Source of the DNA: Caballeronia arvi
GTDB taxonomy: Bacteria > Pseudomonadota > Gammaproteobacteria > Burkholderiales > Burkholderiaceae
NCBI RefSeq assembly: GCF_001544695.2
Contig: NZ_FCOM02000011.1
Coordinates: forward strand, 1 to 64,000
Direction of reading: 5' to 3'
Length of the DNA: 64,000 nucleotides
Positions within the stretch are counted from its first letter, which is position 1, and every line of letters starts with the position of its first letter. A program made the translations under genes and the position numbers. Below are positions 53,159-63,603 of this stretch, in pieces. Below the pieces are notes generated by a model, which saw only the letters and a list, made by a program, of their open reading frames with translations, was not told where the DNA came from and made no database searches.

Positions 53159-53786
53159 ATCCGCCCGCATCATTCTCGTGGACGACCATCCGCTCGTGCG
53201 CGATGGCTTGCGCGCGCGGCTCGACTCCGTGCCGCACCTGCGCGTGATCGGCGAGGCGGGCAACGCGAAAGAAGCGCTCGCGCTCGCCGCCGACGAGTCG
53301 AATCCACCCGATCTCGCGCTGATGGACGTCGGCATGGCGGGCATGACCGGCATCGAACTGGCGGCGCTTTTTCACGAACGCTTTCCCGGCATCCGCGTGC
53401 TGATGTTGTCGATGCACGACAACGTCGAATATGTGAAGCAGGCGGTGCGTGCCGGCGCGAGCGGTTATGTGCTGAAGGATTCGCCGTCCGCGGAGATCAT
53501 CCAGGCAATCGACGCCGTGCTAGCCGGCAAGACCTTCTTCAGCGCGGGGCTCGCCGCGCGCATGATCCAGGCACAGTCGATGCAGACGCCGCACGAACGC
53601 CTGACGCCGCGCGAGCTCGACATTCTCGACGCACTGGCCGAAGGCTTATCCAGCAAGCAAATTGCGCAACAGCATGGGCTTTCGGTGCGCACGGTGGAGA
53701 CGCATCGGCTGAATTTGAAGCGCAAACTGGATATCGACGGGCAGGCCGAGCTGATCAAGTACGCGGTGGAGCACCGCCGAACCTGA
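53148..53786 (+). CDS. NarL-type response regulator
   Basis: A 212-residue regulator: receiver with VDD at 11-13, acceptor D60 (LALMDVGMAGM), Lys in YVLKDSPSAE, and a C-terminal LuxR-type helix-turn-helix (LTPRELDILDALAEGLSSKQ, GLSVRTVETHRLNLK). AGGGA lies 8 bases before ATG 53148; ATG 53142 is too close to it. It overlaps its kinase. A likely target is divergent cstA. Confidence 0.92.
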   Translation: MNAESARIILVDDHPLVRDGLRARLDSVPHLRVIGEAGNAKEALALAADESNPPDLALMDVGMAGMTGIELAALFHERFPGIRVLMLSMHDNVEYVKQAVRAGASGYVLKDSPSAEIIQAIDAVLAGKTFFSAGLAARMIQAQSMQTPHERLTPRELDILDALAEGLSSKQIAQQHGLSVRTVETHRLNLKRKLDIDGQAELIKYAVEHRRT

Positions 53787-53823
53787 CGCCCGGCCTTATC
53801 GGCGGTACGGAGGAAGGAAAAAT

Positions 53824-54441
53824 TCAACCCGCCGAACGGGCGTTGTGCTCGGAGAGAAACTTGATGAGGCCGTCCACGCCGCCCTTTTGCAACTGACCGG
53901 CGAATTGCTGCTGATAGACCTGGATGAGCCAAGCGCCCATCATGTCGATGTCGTAGATTTTCCAGCCCTGCGGCGTCTTTTCCAGACGGTAGCGCACGGG
54001 ATTGTCGCCGCCCGTGGAGATGACGTGGGATTCGACGACCGTGTCCTTCGCGTTGGCGTCGATGTTGGGCGCATCGAACTTGAACTTCACGTCCTGATCG
54101 CGCAACTGCGCAAGCGACGCCGCGTAGGTGCGAACCAGCAGCGTCTGGAACTGGTCGTAAAGCTGCTTTTGCTGCTCGGGTGTGGCGCTCGCCCAAGCCT
54201 TGCCGACCGCGATGCGCGTCGTGCGCTGGAAGTCGGTGGCGGGCAGGAAGCGCGTTTCGACGAGCTGCGTGATCTTCGCCATGTCGCCGCCGCGCGCCTG
54301 CGGGTCGGCCTTCATCGCGTTGACGGTGCCCTCGACGGCGTTCTTCACGACGGCATCGGGACTCGTTTGGGCAAGCGCCTCGCCTGTGAAAGACATCGAA
54401 GCAAGGAGAAAAACGAAGCAAACAGACAGATAGTGTTTCAT
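53824..54441 (-). CDS. hpnM: MlaC/Ttg2D-family periplasmic protein, hopanoid-associated HpnM
   Basis: A 205-residue exported protein (signal peptide MKHYLSVCFVFLLASMSFTG). The MlaC fold is shown by RFLPATDFQRTTRIAVGKAW, EQQKQLYDQFQTLLVRTYAA and GWKIYDIDMMGAWLIQVYQQ. MlaC proteins ferry phospholipids across the periplasm; the hopanoid-associated form HpnM is found with hpnN. It diverges from hpnN here and converges on the response regulator. A plain MlaC is the alternative, but the neighbourhood favours HpnM. Confidence 0.85.
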   Translation of the reverse strand: MKHYLSVCFVFLLASMSFTGEALAQTSPDAVVKNAVEGTVNAMKADPQARGGDMAKITQLVETRFLPATDFQRTTRIAVGKAWASATPEQQKQLYDQFQTLLVRTYAASLAQLRDQDVKFKFDAPNIDANAKDTVVESHVISTGGDNPVRYRLEKTPQGWKIYDIDMMGAWLIQVYQQQFAGQLQKGGVDGLIKFLSEHNARSAG

Positions 54442-54700
54442 GGCACCCGTTCTCTGATCAGGTTTGGTGGCGCGGGTCGCGTGGCCTTCGGACGTCGCAG
54501 GAGCGGCCGGATGGCTGCGGGGTCAGTATATCGACACCGCAGCGCCGCAACAGTTCAAGCACGGAGTGTTCCGACGCGCCCGCTATACTTGCGCGGCACA
54601 CCGCGTGTCTTGCGGACACGGTTCGGAATCCGGCGGTCGGCATCATGCAATCCGCGCGTTCGCACGCGCAAAGATAACAGGACACACAGGTAGCGTCTTC

Positions 54701-57361
54701 ATGCTGACGTCCAACATTACCCGCTTCGTCACACTCGCCATCCGCCGCCCGGCGTGGATTATCGCCGTTTCGCTTCTGCTCGGCGTGTTGTCCACGATTT
54801 ATGTCGTCCATCACTTTCGCATCAGCACCGACGTCAGTCAGTTGATCGAGACCGAGCCCGAATGGGCCGCGCGCAGCAAAGCCATCGACGATGCGTTTCC
54901 GCAGCGCGGCGCAACGCTGCTGATCGTCGTGGAGGCGCCCGGCCAGGAATTCGCCGATGCCGCCGCGAACGAACTCGCCGCCGCGCTCGCAAAGGAGCCG
55001 GAGCGCTTCAAGTCGGTTTCGCAGCCGCAGGGCGGCGCATTCTTCGAGCACGACGGCCTGCTCTATCTGCCGACCGAAAAGGTCGAAGCGACCACGAAGC
55101 AACTCGTGCAGGCGCGCCCGCTCATCAACACGCTCGCGCACGACCCGACGCTCACCGGGCTCGCGCAGACGCTCAACACCACGCTCAATCTGCCGTTGAC
55201 GCTCGGGCAGGTCAATCTCGGCCAGATGGCCAACCTGCTCGACAGAAGCGCGACCGTGCTCGACCGTGTGCTCGCCAATCAGCCCGCCGCGTTCTCGTGG
55301 CGCGATCTGGCGGATTCATCGAAAAGCGATGCCACCGGGCGCGCCTTCGTCACCGTGCTGCCCGAGCTCGACTTCAATGCGCTGAAGGCGGCGGCGGGCA
55401 CGTCGGATGAGATTCGCGCGAAGGCCTCGGAACTCGGCATCGACAAGAAGTACGGCGCGACGCTGCATCTGACCGGCGCTCAGCCGCTCGCCGACGAGGA
55501 ATTCGCGTCCGTACAGGACGGCGCCGTGCTCAACGGCGTGCTGACTTTCCTCGTCGTGCTCACCATTCTGTGGGTCGCGCTGCGCTCGAAGCGCATGATT
55601 CTCGCGGTGTTCATCACGCTCTTCGTCGGACTCGCGATCACCGCCGCGCTCGGCCTCATGATGGTCCATGCGCTCAACATGATCTCGGTCGCGTTCATGG
55701 TGCTGTTCGTGGGCTTGGGCGTGGACTTCGGCATTCAGTTCGGCGTGAAGTATCGCGAAGAGCGTTACCGGCACAAGCGGCTCGATGTGTCGCTCGCGGA
55801 AACCGCGCGCCATGTCGCCGTGCCGCTCACGCTCGCCGCCGCCGCGACCGCCGCGAGCTTCTTCTCGTTTCTGCCGACTGCGTATCGCGGCGTGTCGGAG
55901 CTGGGGCTGATCGCGGGCGTCGGCATGTTCGTGGCCTACGCGACCAACATGACGCTGCTGCCCGCACTCATCAAGGTATTCGCGCCGCCGGGCGAAGCGC
56001 ATTCGCCGGGCTTTCCGGTGCTCGCGCCCGTCGACGAATTTCTCGACAAATATCGCAAGCCCGTGCTGATCGGCACGCTCGTCGTCGTGATCGGCGCGTT
56101 GCCGCTGCTCTTCGATCTGCGCTTCGACTTCAATCCGCTGCATCTGAAGGACCCGCACACCGAATCGATGGCGACGCTCACCTCGCTCAAGGATTCGCCT
56201 CAAGGTGCGGTGAACGATGTCGCGGTCCTGGCGCCGTCGCTTGCCGACGCCGACCGCATCGCCGCGAAGCTGGAAAAGCTTCCGCAAGTCGAGCGCGCGA
56301 CGACGCTCTCGTCGCTCATCCCCGCCGATCAGCCGAAGAAGCTCGCGCTGATCAAGGCCGCAGCGGATCAGCTTTTACCGGCGCTTGATCAGCCGACCGC
56401 GTCGCCGGTGACGGACGAAGTGCGCGTCGCGGCGCTCAAGCGCCTGTCGAGCCAGCTGTCGCTCGCCGCCGACGAGCATCCCGGTCCCGGCGATAAGCAG
56501 GCAAAGCGTCTGTCGCAGACACTCGCGAAACTGGCGCAAGCCGACGCCGCGACGCGCGACCGCGCCGAGCACGCGATGGCCGAGCCGCTGCGCCTTGCGC
56601 TCGCGCACTTGCGCGCGCTGCTCACGCCGACGGAGATCACGCGCGCGACGCTGCCGCCGCAGATGGTCGCGTCGTTCGTGACGCCGGACGGCCAGGCGCT
56701 CGTCGATGTATCGCCGAAGGTTCCGGCGGGCGTCGATCCCAACGACGACACGCTGCTCGCCCACTTCGCCGATGCCGTGCAGAAGGCCGCGCCCGATGCG
56801 ATCGGCGGGCCGATCTCCGTGCGCCATTCGGCGGAAACGATCATCAAGGCGTTCCAGCAGGCGGCGCTCTACTCGCTCATCGCGATCGCGGTGCTGCTGT
56901 GGATCGCGCTGCGCCGTTTTGGCGACGTTTTGCGAACTTTGGTACCGTTGCTCGTTTCCGCGATCGTCACGCTGGAGTTGTGCGTCGTCTTCCGGATGCC
57001 GCTCAACTTCGCGAACATCATCGCGTTGCCGTTGATGCTGGGCGTCGGCGTCGCGTTCAAGATCTATTTCGTGATGGCGTGGCGCTCGGGCCAGACGCGG
57101 CTGCTACAGTCCAGCCTCACGCATGCCGTTATGTTCAGTGCGGCCACGACCGCGACGGCATTCGGCAGCCTGTGGTTCTCCCATCATCCGGGGACGTCCA
57201 GCATGGGGCGGCTGCTGGCGCTGTCGCTGCTTTGCACGCTGATCGGCGCCGTGGTTTTTCAGCCGGTATTGATGGGCAAGCCGCGCAAAGTACGTGCGGC
57301 CGACCGTGCGAAGCTGCGGGCGGCGCGACGACATGACAACCTAAGAGGAATTGAAGAATGA
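54701..57361 (+). CDS. hpnN: hopanoid transporter HpnN (RND family)
   Basis: An 886-residue RND-type protein, needed in other bacteria to move hopanoids to the outer membrane. The first helix is [19 protein letters not shown]; large periplasmic loops follow, with two sets of five-helix bundles ([76 protein letters not shown]). ATG 54701 has AGGT upstream; the longer frame to 54464 is not coding. The stop overlaps mlaA by ATGA. A possible -10 box TATACT is at 54584-54589. Confidence 0.93.
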   Translation: MLTSNITRFVTLAIRRPAWIIAVSLLLGVLSTIYVVHHFRISTDVSQLIETEPEWAARSKAIDDAFPQRGATLLIVVEAPGQEFADAAANELAAALAKEPERFKSVSQPQGGAFFEHDGLLYLPTEKVEATTKQLVQARPLINTLAHDPTLTGLAQTLNTTLNLPLTLGQVNLGQMANLLDRSATVLDRVLANQPAAFSWRDLADSSKSDATGRAFVTVLPELDFNALKAAAGTSDEIRAKASELGIDKKYGATLHLTGAQPLADEEFASVQDGAVLNGVLTFLVVLTILWVALRSKRMILAVFITLFVGLAITAALGLMMVHALNMISVAFMVLFVGLGVDFGIQFGVKYREERYRHKRLDVSLAETARHVAVPLTLAAAATAASFFSFLPTAYRGVSELGLIAGVGMFVAYATNMTLLPALIKVFAPPGEAHSPGFPVLAPVDEFLDKYRKPVLIGTLVVVIGALPLLFDLRFDFNPLHLKDPHTESMATLTSLKDSPQGAVNDVAVLAPSLADADRIAAKLEKLPQVERATTLSSLIPADQPKKLALIKAAADQLLPALDQPTASPVTDEVRVAALKRLSSQLSLAADEHPGPGDKQAKRLSQTLAKLAQADAATRDRAEHAMAEPLRLALAHLRALLTPTEITRATLPPQMVASFVTPDGQALVDVSPKVPAGVDPNDDTLLAHFADAVQKAAPDAIGGPISVRHSAETIIKAFQQAALYSLIAIAVLLWIALRRFGDVLRTLVPLLVSAIVTLELCVVFRMPLNFANIIALPLMLGVGVAFKIYFVMAWRSGQTRLLQSSLTHAVMFSAATTATAFGSLWFSHHPGTSSMGRLLALSLLCTLIGAVVFQPVLMGKPRKVRAADRAKLRAARRHDNLRGIEE

Positions 57362-58350
57362 AGTGGGGATCGACGGCTTTGACCGCTCGTGCAGTGCGCA
57401 AAATTGGAGTAAGTCTGGCGATCGCGGGCGCGCTCGCGACCGCGGGCTGCGCGACCGGCCCGGACCGCAATCCGAAAGACCCGCTCGAGCCGATGAACCG
57501 CAAGATCTTCACGTTCAACGACACGCTCGATACCTACGTCGCGAAGCCCGTCGCGCAGTTCTACGTCGATTACACGCCGAGCCCGTTCCGCACGGCGGTC
57601 AGCAACTTCTTCTCGAATCTCGGCGATTTCTCCAACTTCGCGAACAATCTGCTGCAGTTGAAGATCACCGACGCGACGCAGGACTTGATGCGTATCGCGA
57701 TGAACTCGGTGTTCGGCATCGGCGGCCTGATCGATATCGCGTCGCCCGCGGGCTTGCCCAAGCATCATCAGGACTTCGGCCTGACGCTCGGGCACTACGG
57801 CATGCCGTCGGGGCCGTATCTGGTGCTGCCGCTGCTCGGCCCGAGCTCGTTCCGCGATTCGACGACCTGGCTCGTCGACTGGCGCGTGAATCCGCTGAGC
57901 TACTCGGGGCCCGAGATTCTCTGGCCGCTCTTCGGCGTGAATTTCGTGAGCGCGCGCGCGGATCTGATCGGCGCGACCGATCTGCTCTCGGCCGCCGCGC
58001 TCGACAAATACGCGTTTGTGCGCGACGCCTACACGCAGCGTCGTCAGTATCTGCTGACGGGCGGCGGCGCTGACACACTGCCCGATTACGGCGACGAGGG
58101 CGCGTCGGCACCCGAAGGCGCGAGCGCGCCTGAAGGCGCCAGCGCGCCGGGCGGAAGCGGTGGCGGCAGCAAGGAGCAAGGCTTGCCGACGTATGACGAT
58201 CCGGGCGCGGCGGCATCGCCTGCGGGCGGTGTCGGCGGCAAGGCGCCCGCGCCGGCGGAGAGCACGCCGAAGGCTCAGCCGTCGCCGAGTTCGAGCAAGG
58301 GGCAGGGGTTGCCGCAGTATGACGATCCGGCGGCGCAGCCGGCGAAGTGA
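57358..58350 (+). CDS. mlaA: MlaA/VacJ-family outer-membrane lipoprotein
   Basis: A 330-residue lipoprotein: signal peptide with lipobox ending at Cys31 (ALATAGC). The VacJ domain (about 40-240) shows [46 protein letters not shown] and [16 protein letters not shown]. Usual length is about 250; here a C-terminal low-complexity tail of about 90 residues adds EGASAP repeats and two copies of QGLPxYDDP. MlaA removes mislocalised lipids from the outer leaflet. Coupled to hpnN by ATGA, it may handle hopanoids. Confidence 0.93.
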   Translation: MKWGSTALTARAVRKIGVSLAIAGALATAGCATGPDRNPKDPLEPMNRKIFTFNDTLDTYVAKPVAQFYVDYTPSPFRTAVSNFFSNLGDFSNFANNLLQLKITDATQDLMRIAMNSVFGIGGLIDIASPAGLPKHHQDFGLTLGHYGMPSGPYLVLPLLGPSSFRDSTTWLVDWRVNPLSYSGPEILWPLFGVNFVSARADLIGATDLLSAAALDKYAFVRDAYTQRRQYLLTGGGADTLPDYGDEGASAPEGASAPEGASAPGGSGGGSKEQGLPTYDDPGAAASPAGGVGGKAPAPAESTPKAQPSPSSSKGQGLPQYDDPAAQPAK

Positions 58351-58362
58351 GTCTTCACAATG

Positions 58363-58390
58363 AAACGGGCGCTTCGGCGCCCGTTTTTTT
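58363..58390 (+). terminator. rho-independent terminator after mlaA
   Basis: AAACGGGCGC-TTCG-GCGCCCGTTT is a perfect 10-bp stem with a UUCG loop and a run of Ts, 12 bases past the stop. Confidence 0.95.
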
Positions 58391-58483
58391 AGTTGCCTGC
58401 AAAGACTCTGCCCTCTGTCCCAGGCAGCAGCGGCGGACGAGATCGACCAACCGATAACCTACGCCTCGCAGGTTCATGGGCCA

Positions 58484-58735
58484 TCACAGATCGTCGAGAC
58501 TGACCTTGACCGCGCGCTTCACCGATTTCAGCCGCGACTGGACCAAGGTGGCCAACTGGCGCTCGTCATACAGCTCGGCCGTTTCGGCCATCAATTCGGG
58601 CGAAACGGCATAGAAGGCCGGGCGGTTGTGGCTAAACACGGCGACGGGTTCGCCGCGTGCTTCTTCCAGCACCTTGCCGGGGTTTTGCCTGAACGCTGAA
58701 ATGCTGACGGACAGCAACGCGTGGACACGTTCCAT
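58484..58735 (-). CDS. orphan StbD/Phd-like antitoxin
   Basis: An 83-residue protein starting MERVHALLSVSISAFRQNPG, then KVLEEARGEPVAVFSHNRPAFYAV, the pattern of StbD/Phd-YefM antitoxins that bind DNA and neutralise a RelE/ParE-type toxin encoded just downstream. Only 133 bases separate its stop from the convergent mlaA stop, and no toxin fits there. It is therefore an orphan, or the toxin has been lost. ATG 58735 begins the family core; upstream sequence is open to 59314 but belongs to hpnG. Confidence 0.8.
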   Translation of the reverse strand: MERVHALLSVSISAFRQNPGKVLEEARGEPVAVFSHNRPAFYAVSPELMAETAELYDERQLATLVQSRLKSVKRAVKVSLDDL

Positions 58736-58845
58736 GACGGCATCAAAAAATAGGTCTTCACGACGATCAATGTAAGGCCTGCGCAGTTTCTTCCTCGACG
58801 ACGAAACAAAGGTTTGGCCGGCAGGATGCAGCTTTCGACAACCGA

Positions 58846-59532
58846 TCAACCCAATACCAACGCCCGCGCCGAATCCATCGCGTGCCGCGCCTGCACGAGC
58901 GTCGCGCGGGCTTCTCGCGCATCGGACGCTAGCCGCAGCAGCGCGCCGAGCTGCCGGGGCTCGCGCAGCAATTCCCGCAAAATCGGACCGATCGCCGTGG
59001 TGCCGTCGTCGCGCAAACCCGCGGTCGCGGCGGGCGGCAGCGTCCGCCAGGCCGGGTCGACCACCGCGCGGCACACGGCGAACGGCAGCCCGCGCGCCGT
59101 CGCGATCGCCCCGGCGATATGCGATTCCATATCCACGGCAAGCGCGCCCGTCGACGAATGCAGCGAGCGCTTTTCCGCCTCGCTCTTGACCGGCGCCGTC
59201 ACGCCCGACATCTTGCCGCGCCGCATGACGCGCTCGACAGGCGTGCCCGCGAACGCATCGACGATACGCGCCGACCACGCCGCATCGGTGCGCAACTCGC
59301 CGAACGGCCCGCACACGCTCTCGGCGACGATCAGCGCGCCTGGTTCGAGATCCGGCGCAAGCCCGCCCGCCGTGCCGAAGCTGATGATGCCCGAGCAGCC
59401 GCGCGCGATCGCGTCGGACAAGGCGCGCTCGAGCCAGTCGGCGCGCGCCGCGAACACGACATCGACGCCGCGCCCGCGCACGATCTTCGCTTCGAACGCC
59501 ATGCCGGTCACGGCGACGACGGGCGCGTTCAC
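58846..59532 (-). CDS. hpnG: hopanoid-associated phosphorylase HpnG
   Basis: A 228-residue nucleoside-phosphorylase-like enzyme that removes adenine from adenosylhopane, following HpnH. SGIISFGTAGGLAPDLEPGA, SGVTAPVKSEAEKRSL and ALAVDMESHIAGAIA (the MES ribose/purine site) are visible. The start is GTG 59532, which overlaps the shc stop (GTGA, 59529-59532), so it is coupled to shc. It is the last gene of the hpnD-hpnE-shc-hpnG unit. Confidence 0.92.
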   Translation of the reverse strand: MNAPVVAVTGMAFEAKIVRGRGVDVVFAARADWLERALSDAIARGCSGIISFGTAGGLAPDLEPGALIVAESVCGPFGELRTDAAWSARIVDAFAGTPVERVMRRGKMSGVTAPVKSEAEKRSLHSSTGALAVDMESHIAGAIATARGLPFAVCRAVVDPAWRTLPPAATAGLRDDGTTAIGPILRELLREPRQLGALLRLASDAREARATLVQARHAMDSARALVLG

Positions 59533-61508
59533 ATCGCCGCCGTCACGCGCGTGAGACCTTCGCGCGTCAGATTGCGATAGCGCGCGAGCGCCCACAGCGG
59601 GAAGAACTTGCGATAGCCGTGGTAGCGCAGATAGAACACGCGCGGGAAGCCCGTCGCGGTGAAGCGCGTTTCGTCCCACAGGCCGTGCGTCTGCTGTGTC
59701 TTCAGCAGATAGTCGATGCCGCGCGCGACCGCCGGATGCCCGACCATTCCCGCCGCCATCAGCCCGAGCAGCGCCCACGCAGTCTGCGACGACGTGCTCG
59801 GCGCCTGTTCGTAGCCACGATAGTCGAGCTTGTAGCTCTCGCCGTCCTCGCCCCAGCCACCGTCCGCGTTCTGGATACCGATGAGCCAGTCCGCGGCGCG
59901 CGTCATGCGCGGGTCCGTCGGCGCGACGCCGGCTGCGTTCAGCGCGGACATCGCCGACCAGGTGCCGTAGACGTAGTTCAGGCCCCAGCGGCCATACCAG
60001 CTTCCGTCGCGTTCCTGATCGTTCACGATGTAATCGAACGCGCGGCGTGCAGGCTCGCTGTTCAGCGATGTCTCGCCGAGCTGCGCCAGCATCGAAAGAC
60101 ACCGCGCGGAGACGTCGACGGTCGGCGGGTCGAGCAACGCGCCGTGGTCCGAAAACGGGATGTTGTTCAGGTAGTACTGCGTGTTTTCCGGCTCGAACGC
60201 GCCCCAGCCGCCGTCGCTGCTCTGCATGCCGACGATCCACTCGCGCGCCCGCGCGATCGATTCGCCGTACATCGCGGTGCCGTTCTCGCGGTCGGCGCGC
60301 TCCATCGCCATCGCGACGACCGCGGTGTCGTCGACGTCCGGGTAATGCGGGTTCGCGAACTGGAACGCCCAGCCGCCCGGCCGCACGTTCGGGCGGCGCG
60401 AAACCCAGTCGCCGCGCACGTCGAGAATCTGCAGCGGCACCAGCCATTCGAGGCCGCGCGTGACCGCCGCGCGCGCTTTCGGCTCGCCCGTTTCGAGCAG
60501 CGCGTGCGCGGCGAGCGACGTATCCCACACCGGCGACAGGCACGGCTGGCAATACGCTTCGCCGTCGTCGGCTTCGTCGATGATCAGCAGTTTGTCGATC
60601 GACTTGCGCGCGATCGCGCGGTTCGGATGCTCCGGCGGAAGACCGAGCACGTCGTACATCATGACCGAGTTGGCCATCGCCGGGAAAATCGCGCCGAGGC
60701 CGTCTTCGCCGTTCAGGCGCTCATCGACGAAACGCACAGCTTCATCGATCGCGCGCTCGCGGCCCGCCTTCGGCAGCAGCGGATCGGCGACGCGCAGGAT
60801 CGAATCGACGACGCGGAAGAACGCGAACCAGCCGCGGCTCTGATGCCCCGAGCGCGACGGCATGCCGGTGTTGACCGGCGGATTCGTGAACACTTCGTCG
60901 ATGCGCACGCCGCGCGGATTGCGCGCGCGCGGGCGCTTCGCGTTGAGCACGAGCATCGGCACGATGACCGTGCGCGCCCAGTACGACACCTTCGACAGAT
61001 GGAACGGGAACCACATCGGCAGGCGCATGATCTCGACGGGCATCATCGGCACCGCGCGCCACGACACCACGCCGAAGAGCGCGAGCAGAATACGCGTGAA
61101 CACGTTCACCTTTTCCGCGCCGCCCGTGGCGAGAATCGCGCGGCGGGCGCGCTGCATGTGCTCGGCGTCGGGCGAATCGCCGATCATCTTCAGCGCGAAA
61201 TACGCCTTCACGGTCGCGGAGACGTCCATCGCGCCGTCGGTGAAAAGCGGCCAGCCGCCGTCCTCGCGTTGAATGCGCCGCAGATAGCGGCCGATCTTCG
61301 CTTCCAACTTGTCGTCGGCGGTCTCGCCGAGATAGTGGACGAGCAGCACGTATTCGGCCGGAATGGTTGCGTCGGCTTCGAGTTCGTACAGCCAGTAGCC
61401 GTCGCGATGTTGCGCCGCGAGCAGCGCATCGGTGGCCTGGTGGATTGCGGTATCGAGCGGGGCGCCCGATACGCGCGCGTCCACGGCCGACAGGGATAAT
61501 TCGTTCAT
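59529..61508 (-). CDS. shc: squalene-hopene cyclase
   Basis: A 659-residue terpene cyclase that folds squalene into hopene at the membrane. The protonating DXDD motif is DVDD at residues 391-394 (HYPDVDDTAVVAMAM). Several QW repeats are visible (QREDGGWPLF, QSSDGGWGAFEPENTQY, QERDGSWYGRWGLNYVYGTW, QNADGGWGEDGESYK). The ATG 61508 shares its base with the hpnE stop region. Length and motifs are normal for bacterial cyclases of about 640-680 residues. It is also named hpnF. Confidence 0.97.
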   Translation of the reverse strand: MNELSLSAVDARVSGAPLDTAIHQATDALLAAQHRDGYWLYELEADATIPAEYVLLVHYLGETADDKLEAKIGRYLRRIQREDGGWPLFTDGAMDVSATVKAYFALKMIGDSPDAEHMQRARRAILATGGAEKVNVFTRILLALFGVVSWRAVPMMPVEIMRLPMWFPFHLSKVSYWARTVIVPMLVLNAKRPRARNPRGVRIDEVFTNPPVNTGMPSRSGHQSRGWFAFFRVVDSILRVADPLLPKAGRERAIDEAVRFVDERLNGEDGLGAIFPAMANSVMMYDVLGLPPEHPNRAIARKSIDKLLIIDEADDGEAYCQPCLSPVWDTSLAAHALLETGEPKARAAVTRGLEWLVPLQILDVRGDWVSRRPNVRPGGWAFQFANPHYPDVDDTAVVAMAMERADRENGTAMYGESIARAREWIVGMQSSDGGWGAFEPENTQYYLNNIPFSDHGALLDPPTVDVSARCLSMLAQLGETSLNSEPARRAFDYIVNDQERDGSWYGRWGLNYVYGTWSAMSALNAAGVAPTDPRMTRAADWLIGIQNADGGWGEDGESYKLDYRGYEQAPSTSSQTAWALLGLMAAGMVGHPAVARGIDYLLKTQQTHGLWDETRFTATGFPRVFYLRYHGYRKFFPLWALARYRNLTREGLTRVTAAM

Positions 61509-62755
61509 CAGCGTTCCATCGATGGGTTCAACAGCGCGTCCACGGCCTTCTGGCCGGAACGGATCGCGCCTTCGATCGTCGCGGGCAGGCCGGTCGCCGT
61601 CCAGTCGCCCGCGAGCGTGAAATTGTGCCAGCGCGTGCGCGTGGCGGGCCGCGAGCCTTCCTGCGCGGGCACGGCGGCAAACGTCGCATGTTCCTCGACG
61701 ACGACTCGCCACGGCGGCGTCGGCACGGCGGGCATGCGCACCGCCTTCGCCGTCTCCAGCCACGTCAGCCGCGCGAGTTCTTCGTGCGGCGTCGAAAGCC
61801 ATCGTCCTGAATCCGCAAGCGTGACGGAGAGTCGCCCGTCAGCCGCGAAAATCCAGTCCGACATACCGGCGGGCGCGTCGGCGGCGAAATGCACCGTGAC
61901 GATCGCCCGCGATGCTTGCGGCGCGCTCAGATCCGGCACTACGCGGCGCGCCGCATCGGGCGGCACGGCGAGCACGACGGCATCGTCCGCGCCGAGCACG
62001 ACCGGTTCCGCCGCGCCTTCGAAAGCGAGCGAGCTTACACGCTCTCTCGAATCCGTGCCCGATATCCCGATGCCCGCCACGCGCGAGCCGAACCGGATGT
62101 CCGCGCCGCCATATTGCAGAAGGCGCAGCGCCGGCTCGACGAACGCGTGCGACAGCCCGCTTCTCGCGACGAGCGGACGGCAGGCCTGACCGCCCTGCGC
62201 GACCGTTTCGCGCAGCAGCCCGGCGGCGAGTTCCGCGCTCGCCTCCGACGGATCGGCGTTGAGCATCGCGCGCAAAAGCGGTCGCACGAGCAGGTTCCAC
62301 ACGCGATCCTTCCGGCGCACGGATTCATCGATCGTGCGGCCCGGCTTCGCGAAGAACAGCGGCAGGATCGGCAGATAGTCGGCGGGTTGCGTGCCGGGCA
62401 CGCGCGCGTCGGCGTCGAAGATCCAGCGCGGCAAGCGTCCGGACGACATGCGGATGGTCCACGCGTCGCCGCTCGTCACGTCGAAGAACGGATACTCGGG
62501 CTGCGTCGGGCCGATGAGCGACTCCGCCGCGCCGATCGCGCGCAGATAAGCCATCGTCGATTGATTGCCGGACAGCAGCAGATGATTGCCGTTGTCGAGC
62601 GTGACGCCGAGTTTCGAATCGAAGAAAGAGCGGCAGCGGCCGCCTGCGTGAGACGCCGCCTCGTGCAGCACGACACGCGCGCCGCGTCGTTGCGCCTCGA
62701 CCGCGGCGGCGAGGCCGGCCACGCCCGCTCCGACGACGAAAACCCGCCGGGACAT
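61508..62755 (-). CDS. hpnE: hydroxysqualene dehydroxylase / squalene-forming flavoprotein HpnE
   Basis: A 415-residue FAD-dependent amine-oxidase-like protein: RRVFVVGAGVAGLAAAVEAQ is the dinucleotide-binding loop, with HEAASHAGGRCRSF next, and ends TLAGDWTATGLPATIEGAIR. HpnE reduces hydroxysqualene, formed by HpnD and HpnC, to squalene. ATG 62755 overlaps the hpnD stop by one base (TGATG). The stop overlaps the shc start. Confidence 0.94.
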   Translation of the reverse strand: MSRRVFVVGAGVAGLAAAVEAQRRGARVVLHEAASHAGGRCRSFFDSKLGVTLDNGNHLLLSGNQSTMAYLRAIGAAESLIGPTQPEYPFFDVTSGDAWTIRMSSGRLPRWIFDADARVPGTQPADYLPILPLFFAKPGRTIDESVRRKDRVWNLLVRPLLRAMLNADPSEASAELAAGLLRETVAQGGQACRPLVARSGLSHAFVEPALRLLQYGGADIRFGSRVAGIGISGTDSRERVSSLAFEGAAEPVVLGADDAVVLAVPPDAARRVVPDLSAPQASRAIVTVHFAADAPAGMSDWIFAADGRLSVTLADSGRWLSTPHEELARLTWLETAKAVRMPAVPTPPWRVVVEEHATFAAVPAQEGSRPATRTRWHNFTLAGDWTATGLPATIEGAIRSGQKAVDALLNPSMER

Positions 62756-63603
62756 CAGATCAGATTGCGCGCCACGATCCACAGCAGGCGCGAACGCGGC
62801 GTGCGCACGCGCGTGCGCGGCAGGTCGAAGCCGCGTTTCAGATTGGCGTCGAGCACGGTGCGGTACGCCGCCGACATGATGCGCGGCGCGCGCACCTGCG
62901 AACGCGGCGACGCGGCCATGATCGCGTCGGACTGGGCGTAGTGGCCCTTCGCGCGCTCGGCGATGACGGCGCACACGCGCGGCAGACGCGCATCGCCGAC
63001 GATGGTCGCCGGATCGCTCGTCGAAATGCCTTCGCGCGCGAGCAGTTCGCGCGGCAGATAGACACGGCCGATTTCCGCGTCTTCGTCGATGTCGCGCAGG
63101 ATGTTGGTCAGTTGCAGCGCCCGCCCGAGATGGTGCGCAAGGCGCCGTCCGGCGTCCTCGTGCATCCCGAAGATTCTCACCGATAGCCGCCCGACCGCGC
63201 TCGCCACGCGATCGCAATACAGGTCGAGCGTGGCTTCGTCGGGCGCGACGATATCGCCGGCGGCGTCCATCGCCATGCCGTCGATCACGGCCTGGAAGTC
63301 GTCGCGGGAAAGCTGGAAAGCCTGGATGTGACGCGTGAGCGCTTCGAGCGACGGCTTCGGCGTGCCGGCGTAGCACGCGTCGATGTCCGCGCGCCACTGG
63401 TCGAGCGCGAGCGCGCGCTCGCGGCGCGGCAGCGTGCCTTCGTCGGCGATGTCGTCGACCGCGCGGCAGAACGCGTAAATCTCGTACATCGCGTCTCGCT
63501 GCGCAGCGGGAAGGATGCGCATCGCGAGATAGAACGAGCTTCCCGACGACGTCTTCGCGGCGTCGGGAGCAGATTCGTCAGCGATGATGTTGGAAACGGC
63601 CAA
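62755..63603 (-). CDS. hpnD: presqualene diphosphate synthase HpnD
   Basis: A 282-residue isoprenoid synthase. The two Asp-rich metal sites are AVDDIADEGTLPRRER (about 50) and NILRDIDEDAEIGRVYLP (about 170). It condenses two FPP molecules to presqualene diphosphate. The start is TTG 63603 (MAVSNIIADES) with GGAG 8 bases upstream. The usual first gene hpnC, acting between HpnD and HpnE, is not in the 224 bases upstream, which hold only the HpnD promoter region. Confidence 0.93.
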   Translation of the reverse strand: MAVSNIIADESAPDAAKTSSGSSFYLAMRILPAAQRDAMYEIYAFCRAVDDIADEGTLPRRERALALDQWRADIDACYAGTPKPSLEALTRHIQAFQLSRDDFQAVIDGMAMDAAGDIVAPDEATLDLYCDRVASAVGRLSVRIFGMHEDAGRRLAHHLGRALQLTNILRDIDEDAEIGRVYLPRELLAREGISTSDPATIVGDARLPRVCAVIAERAKGHYAQSDAIMAASPRSQVRAPRIMSAAYRTVLDANLKRGFDLPRTRVRTPRSRLLWIVARNLI

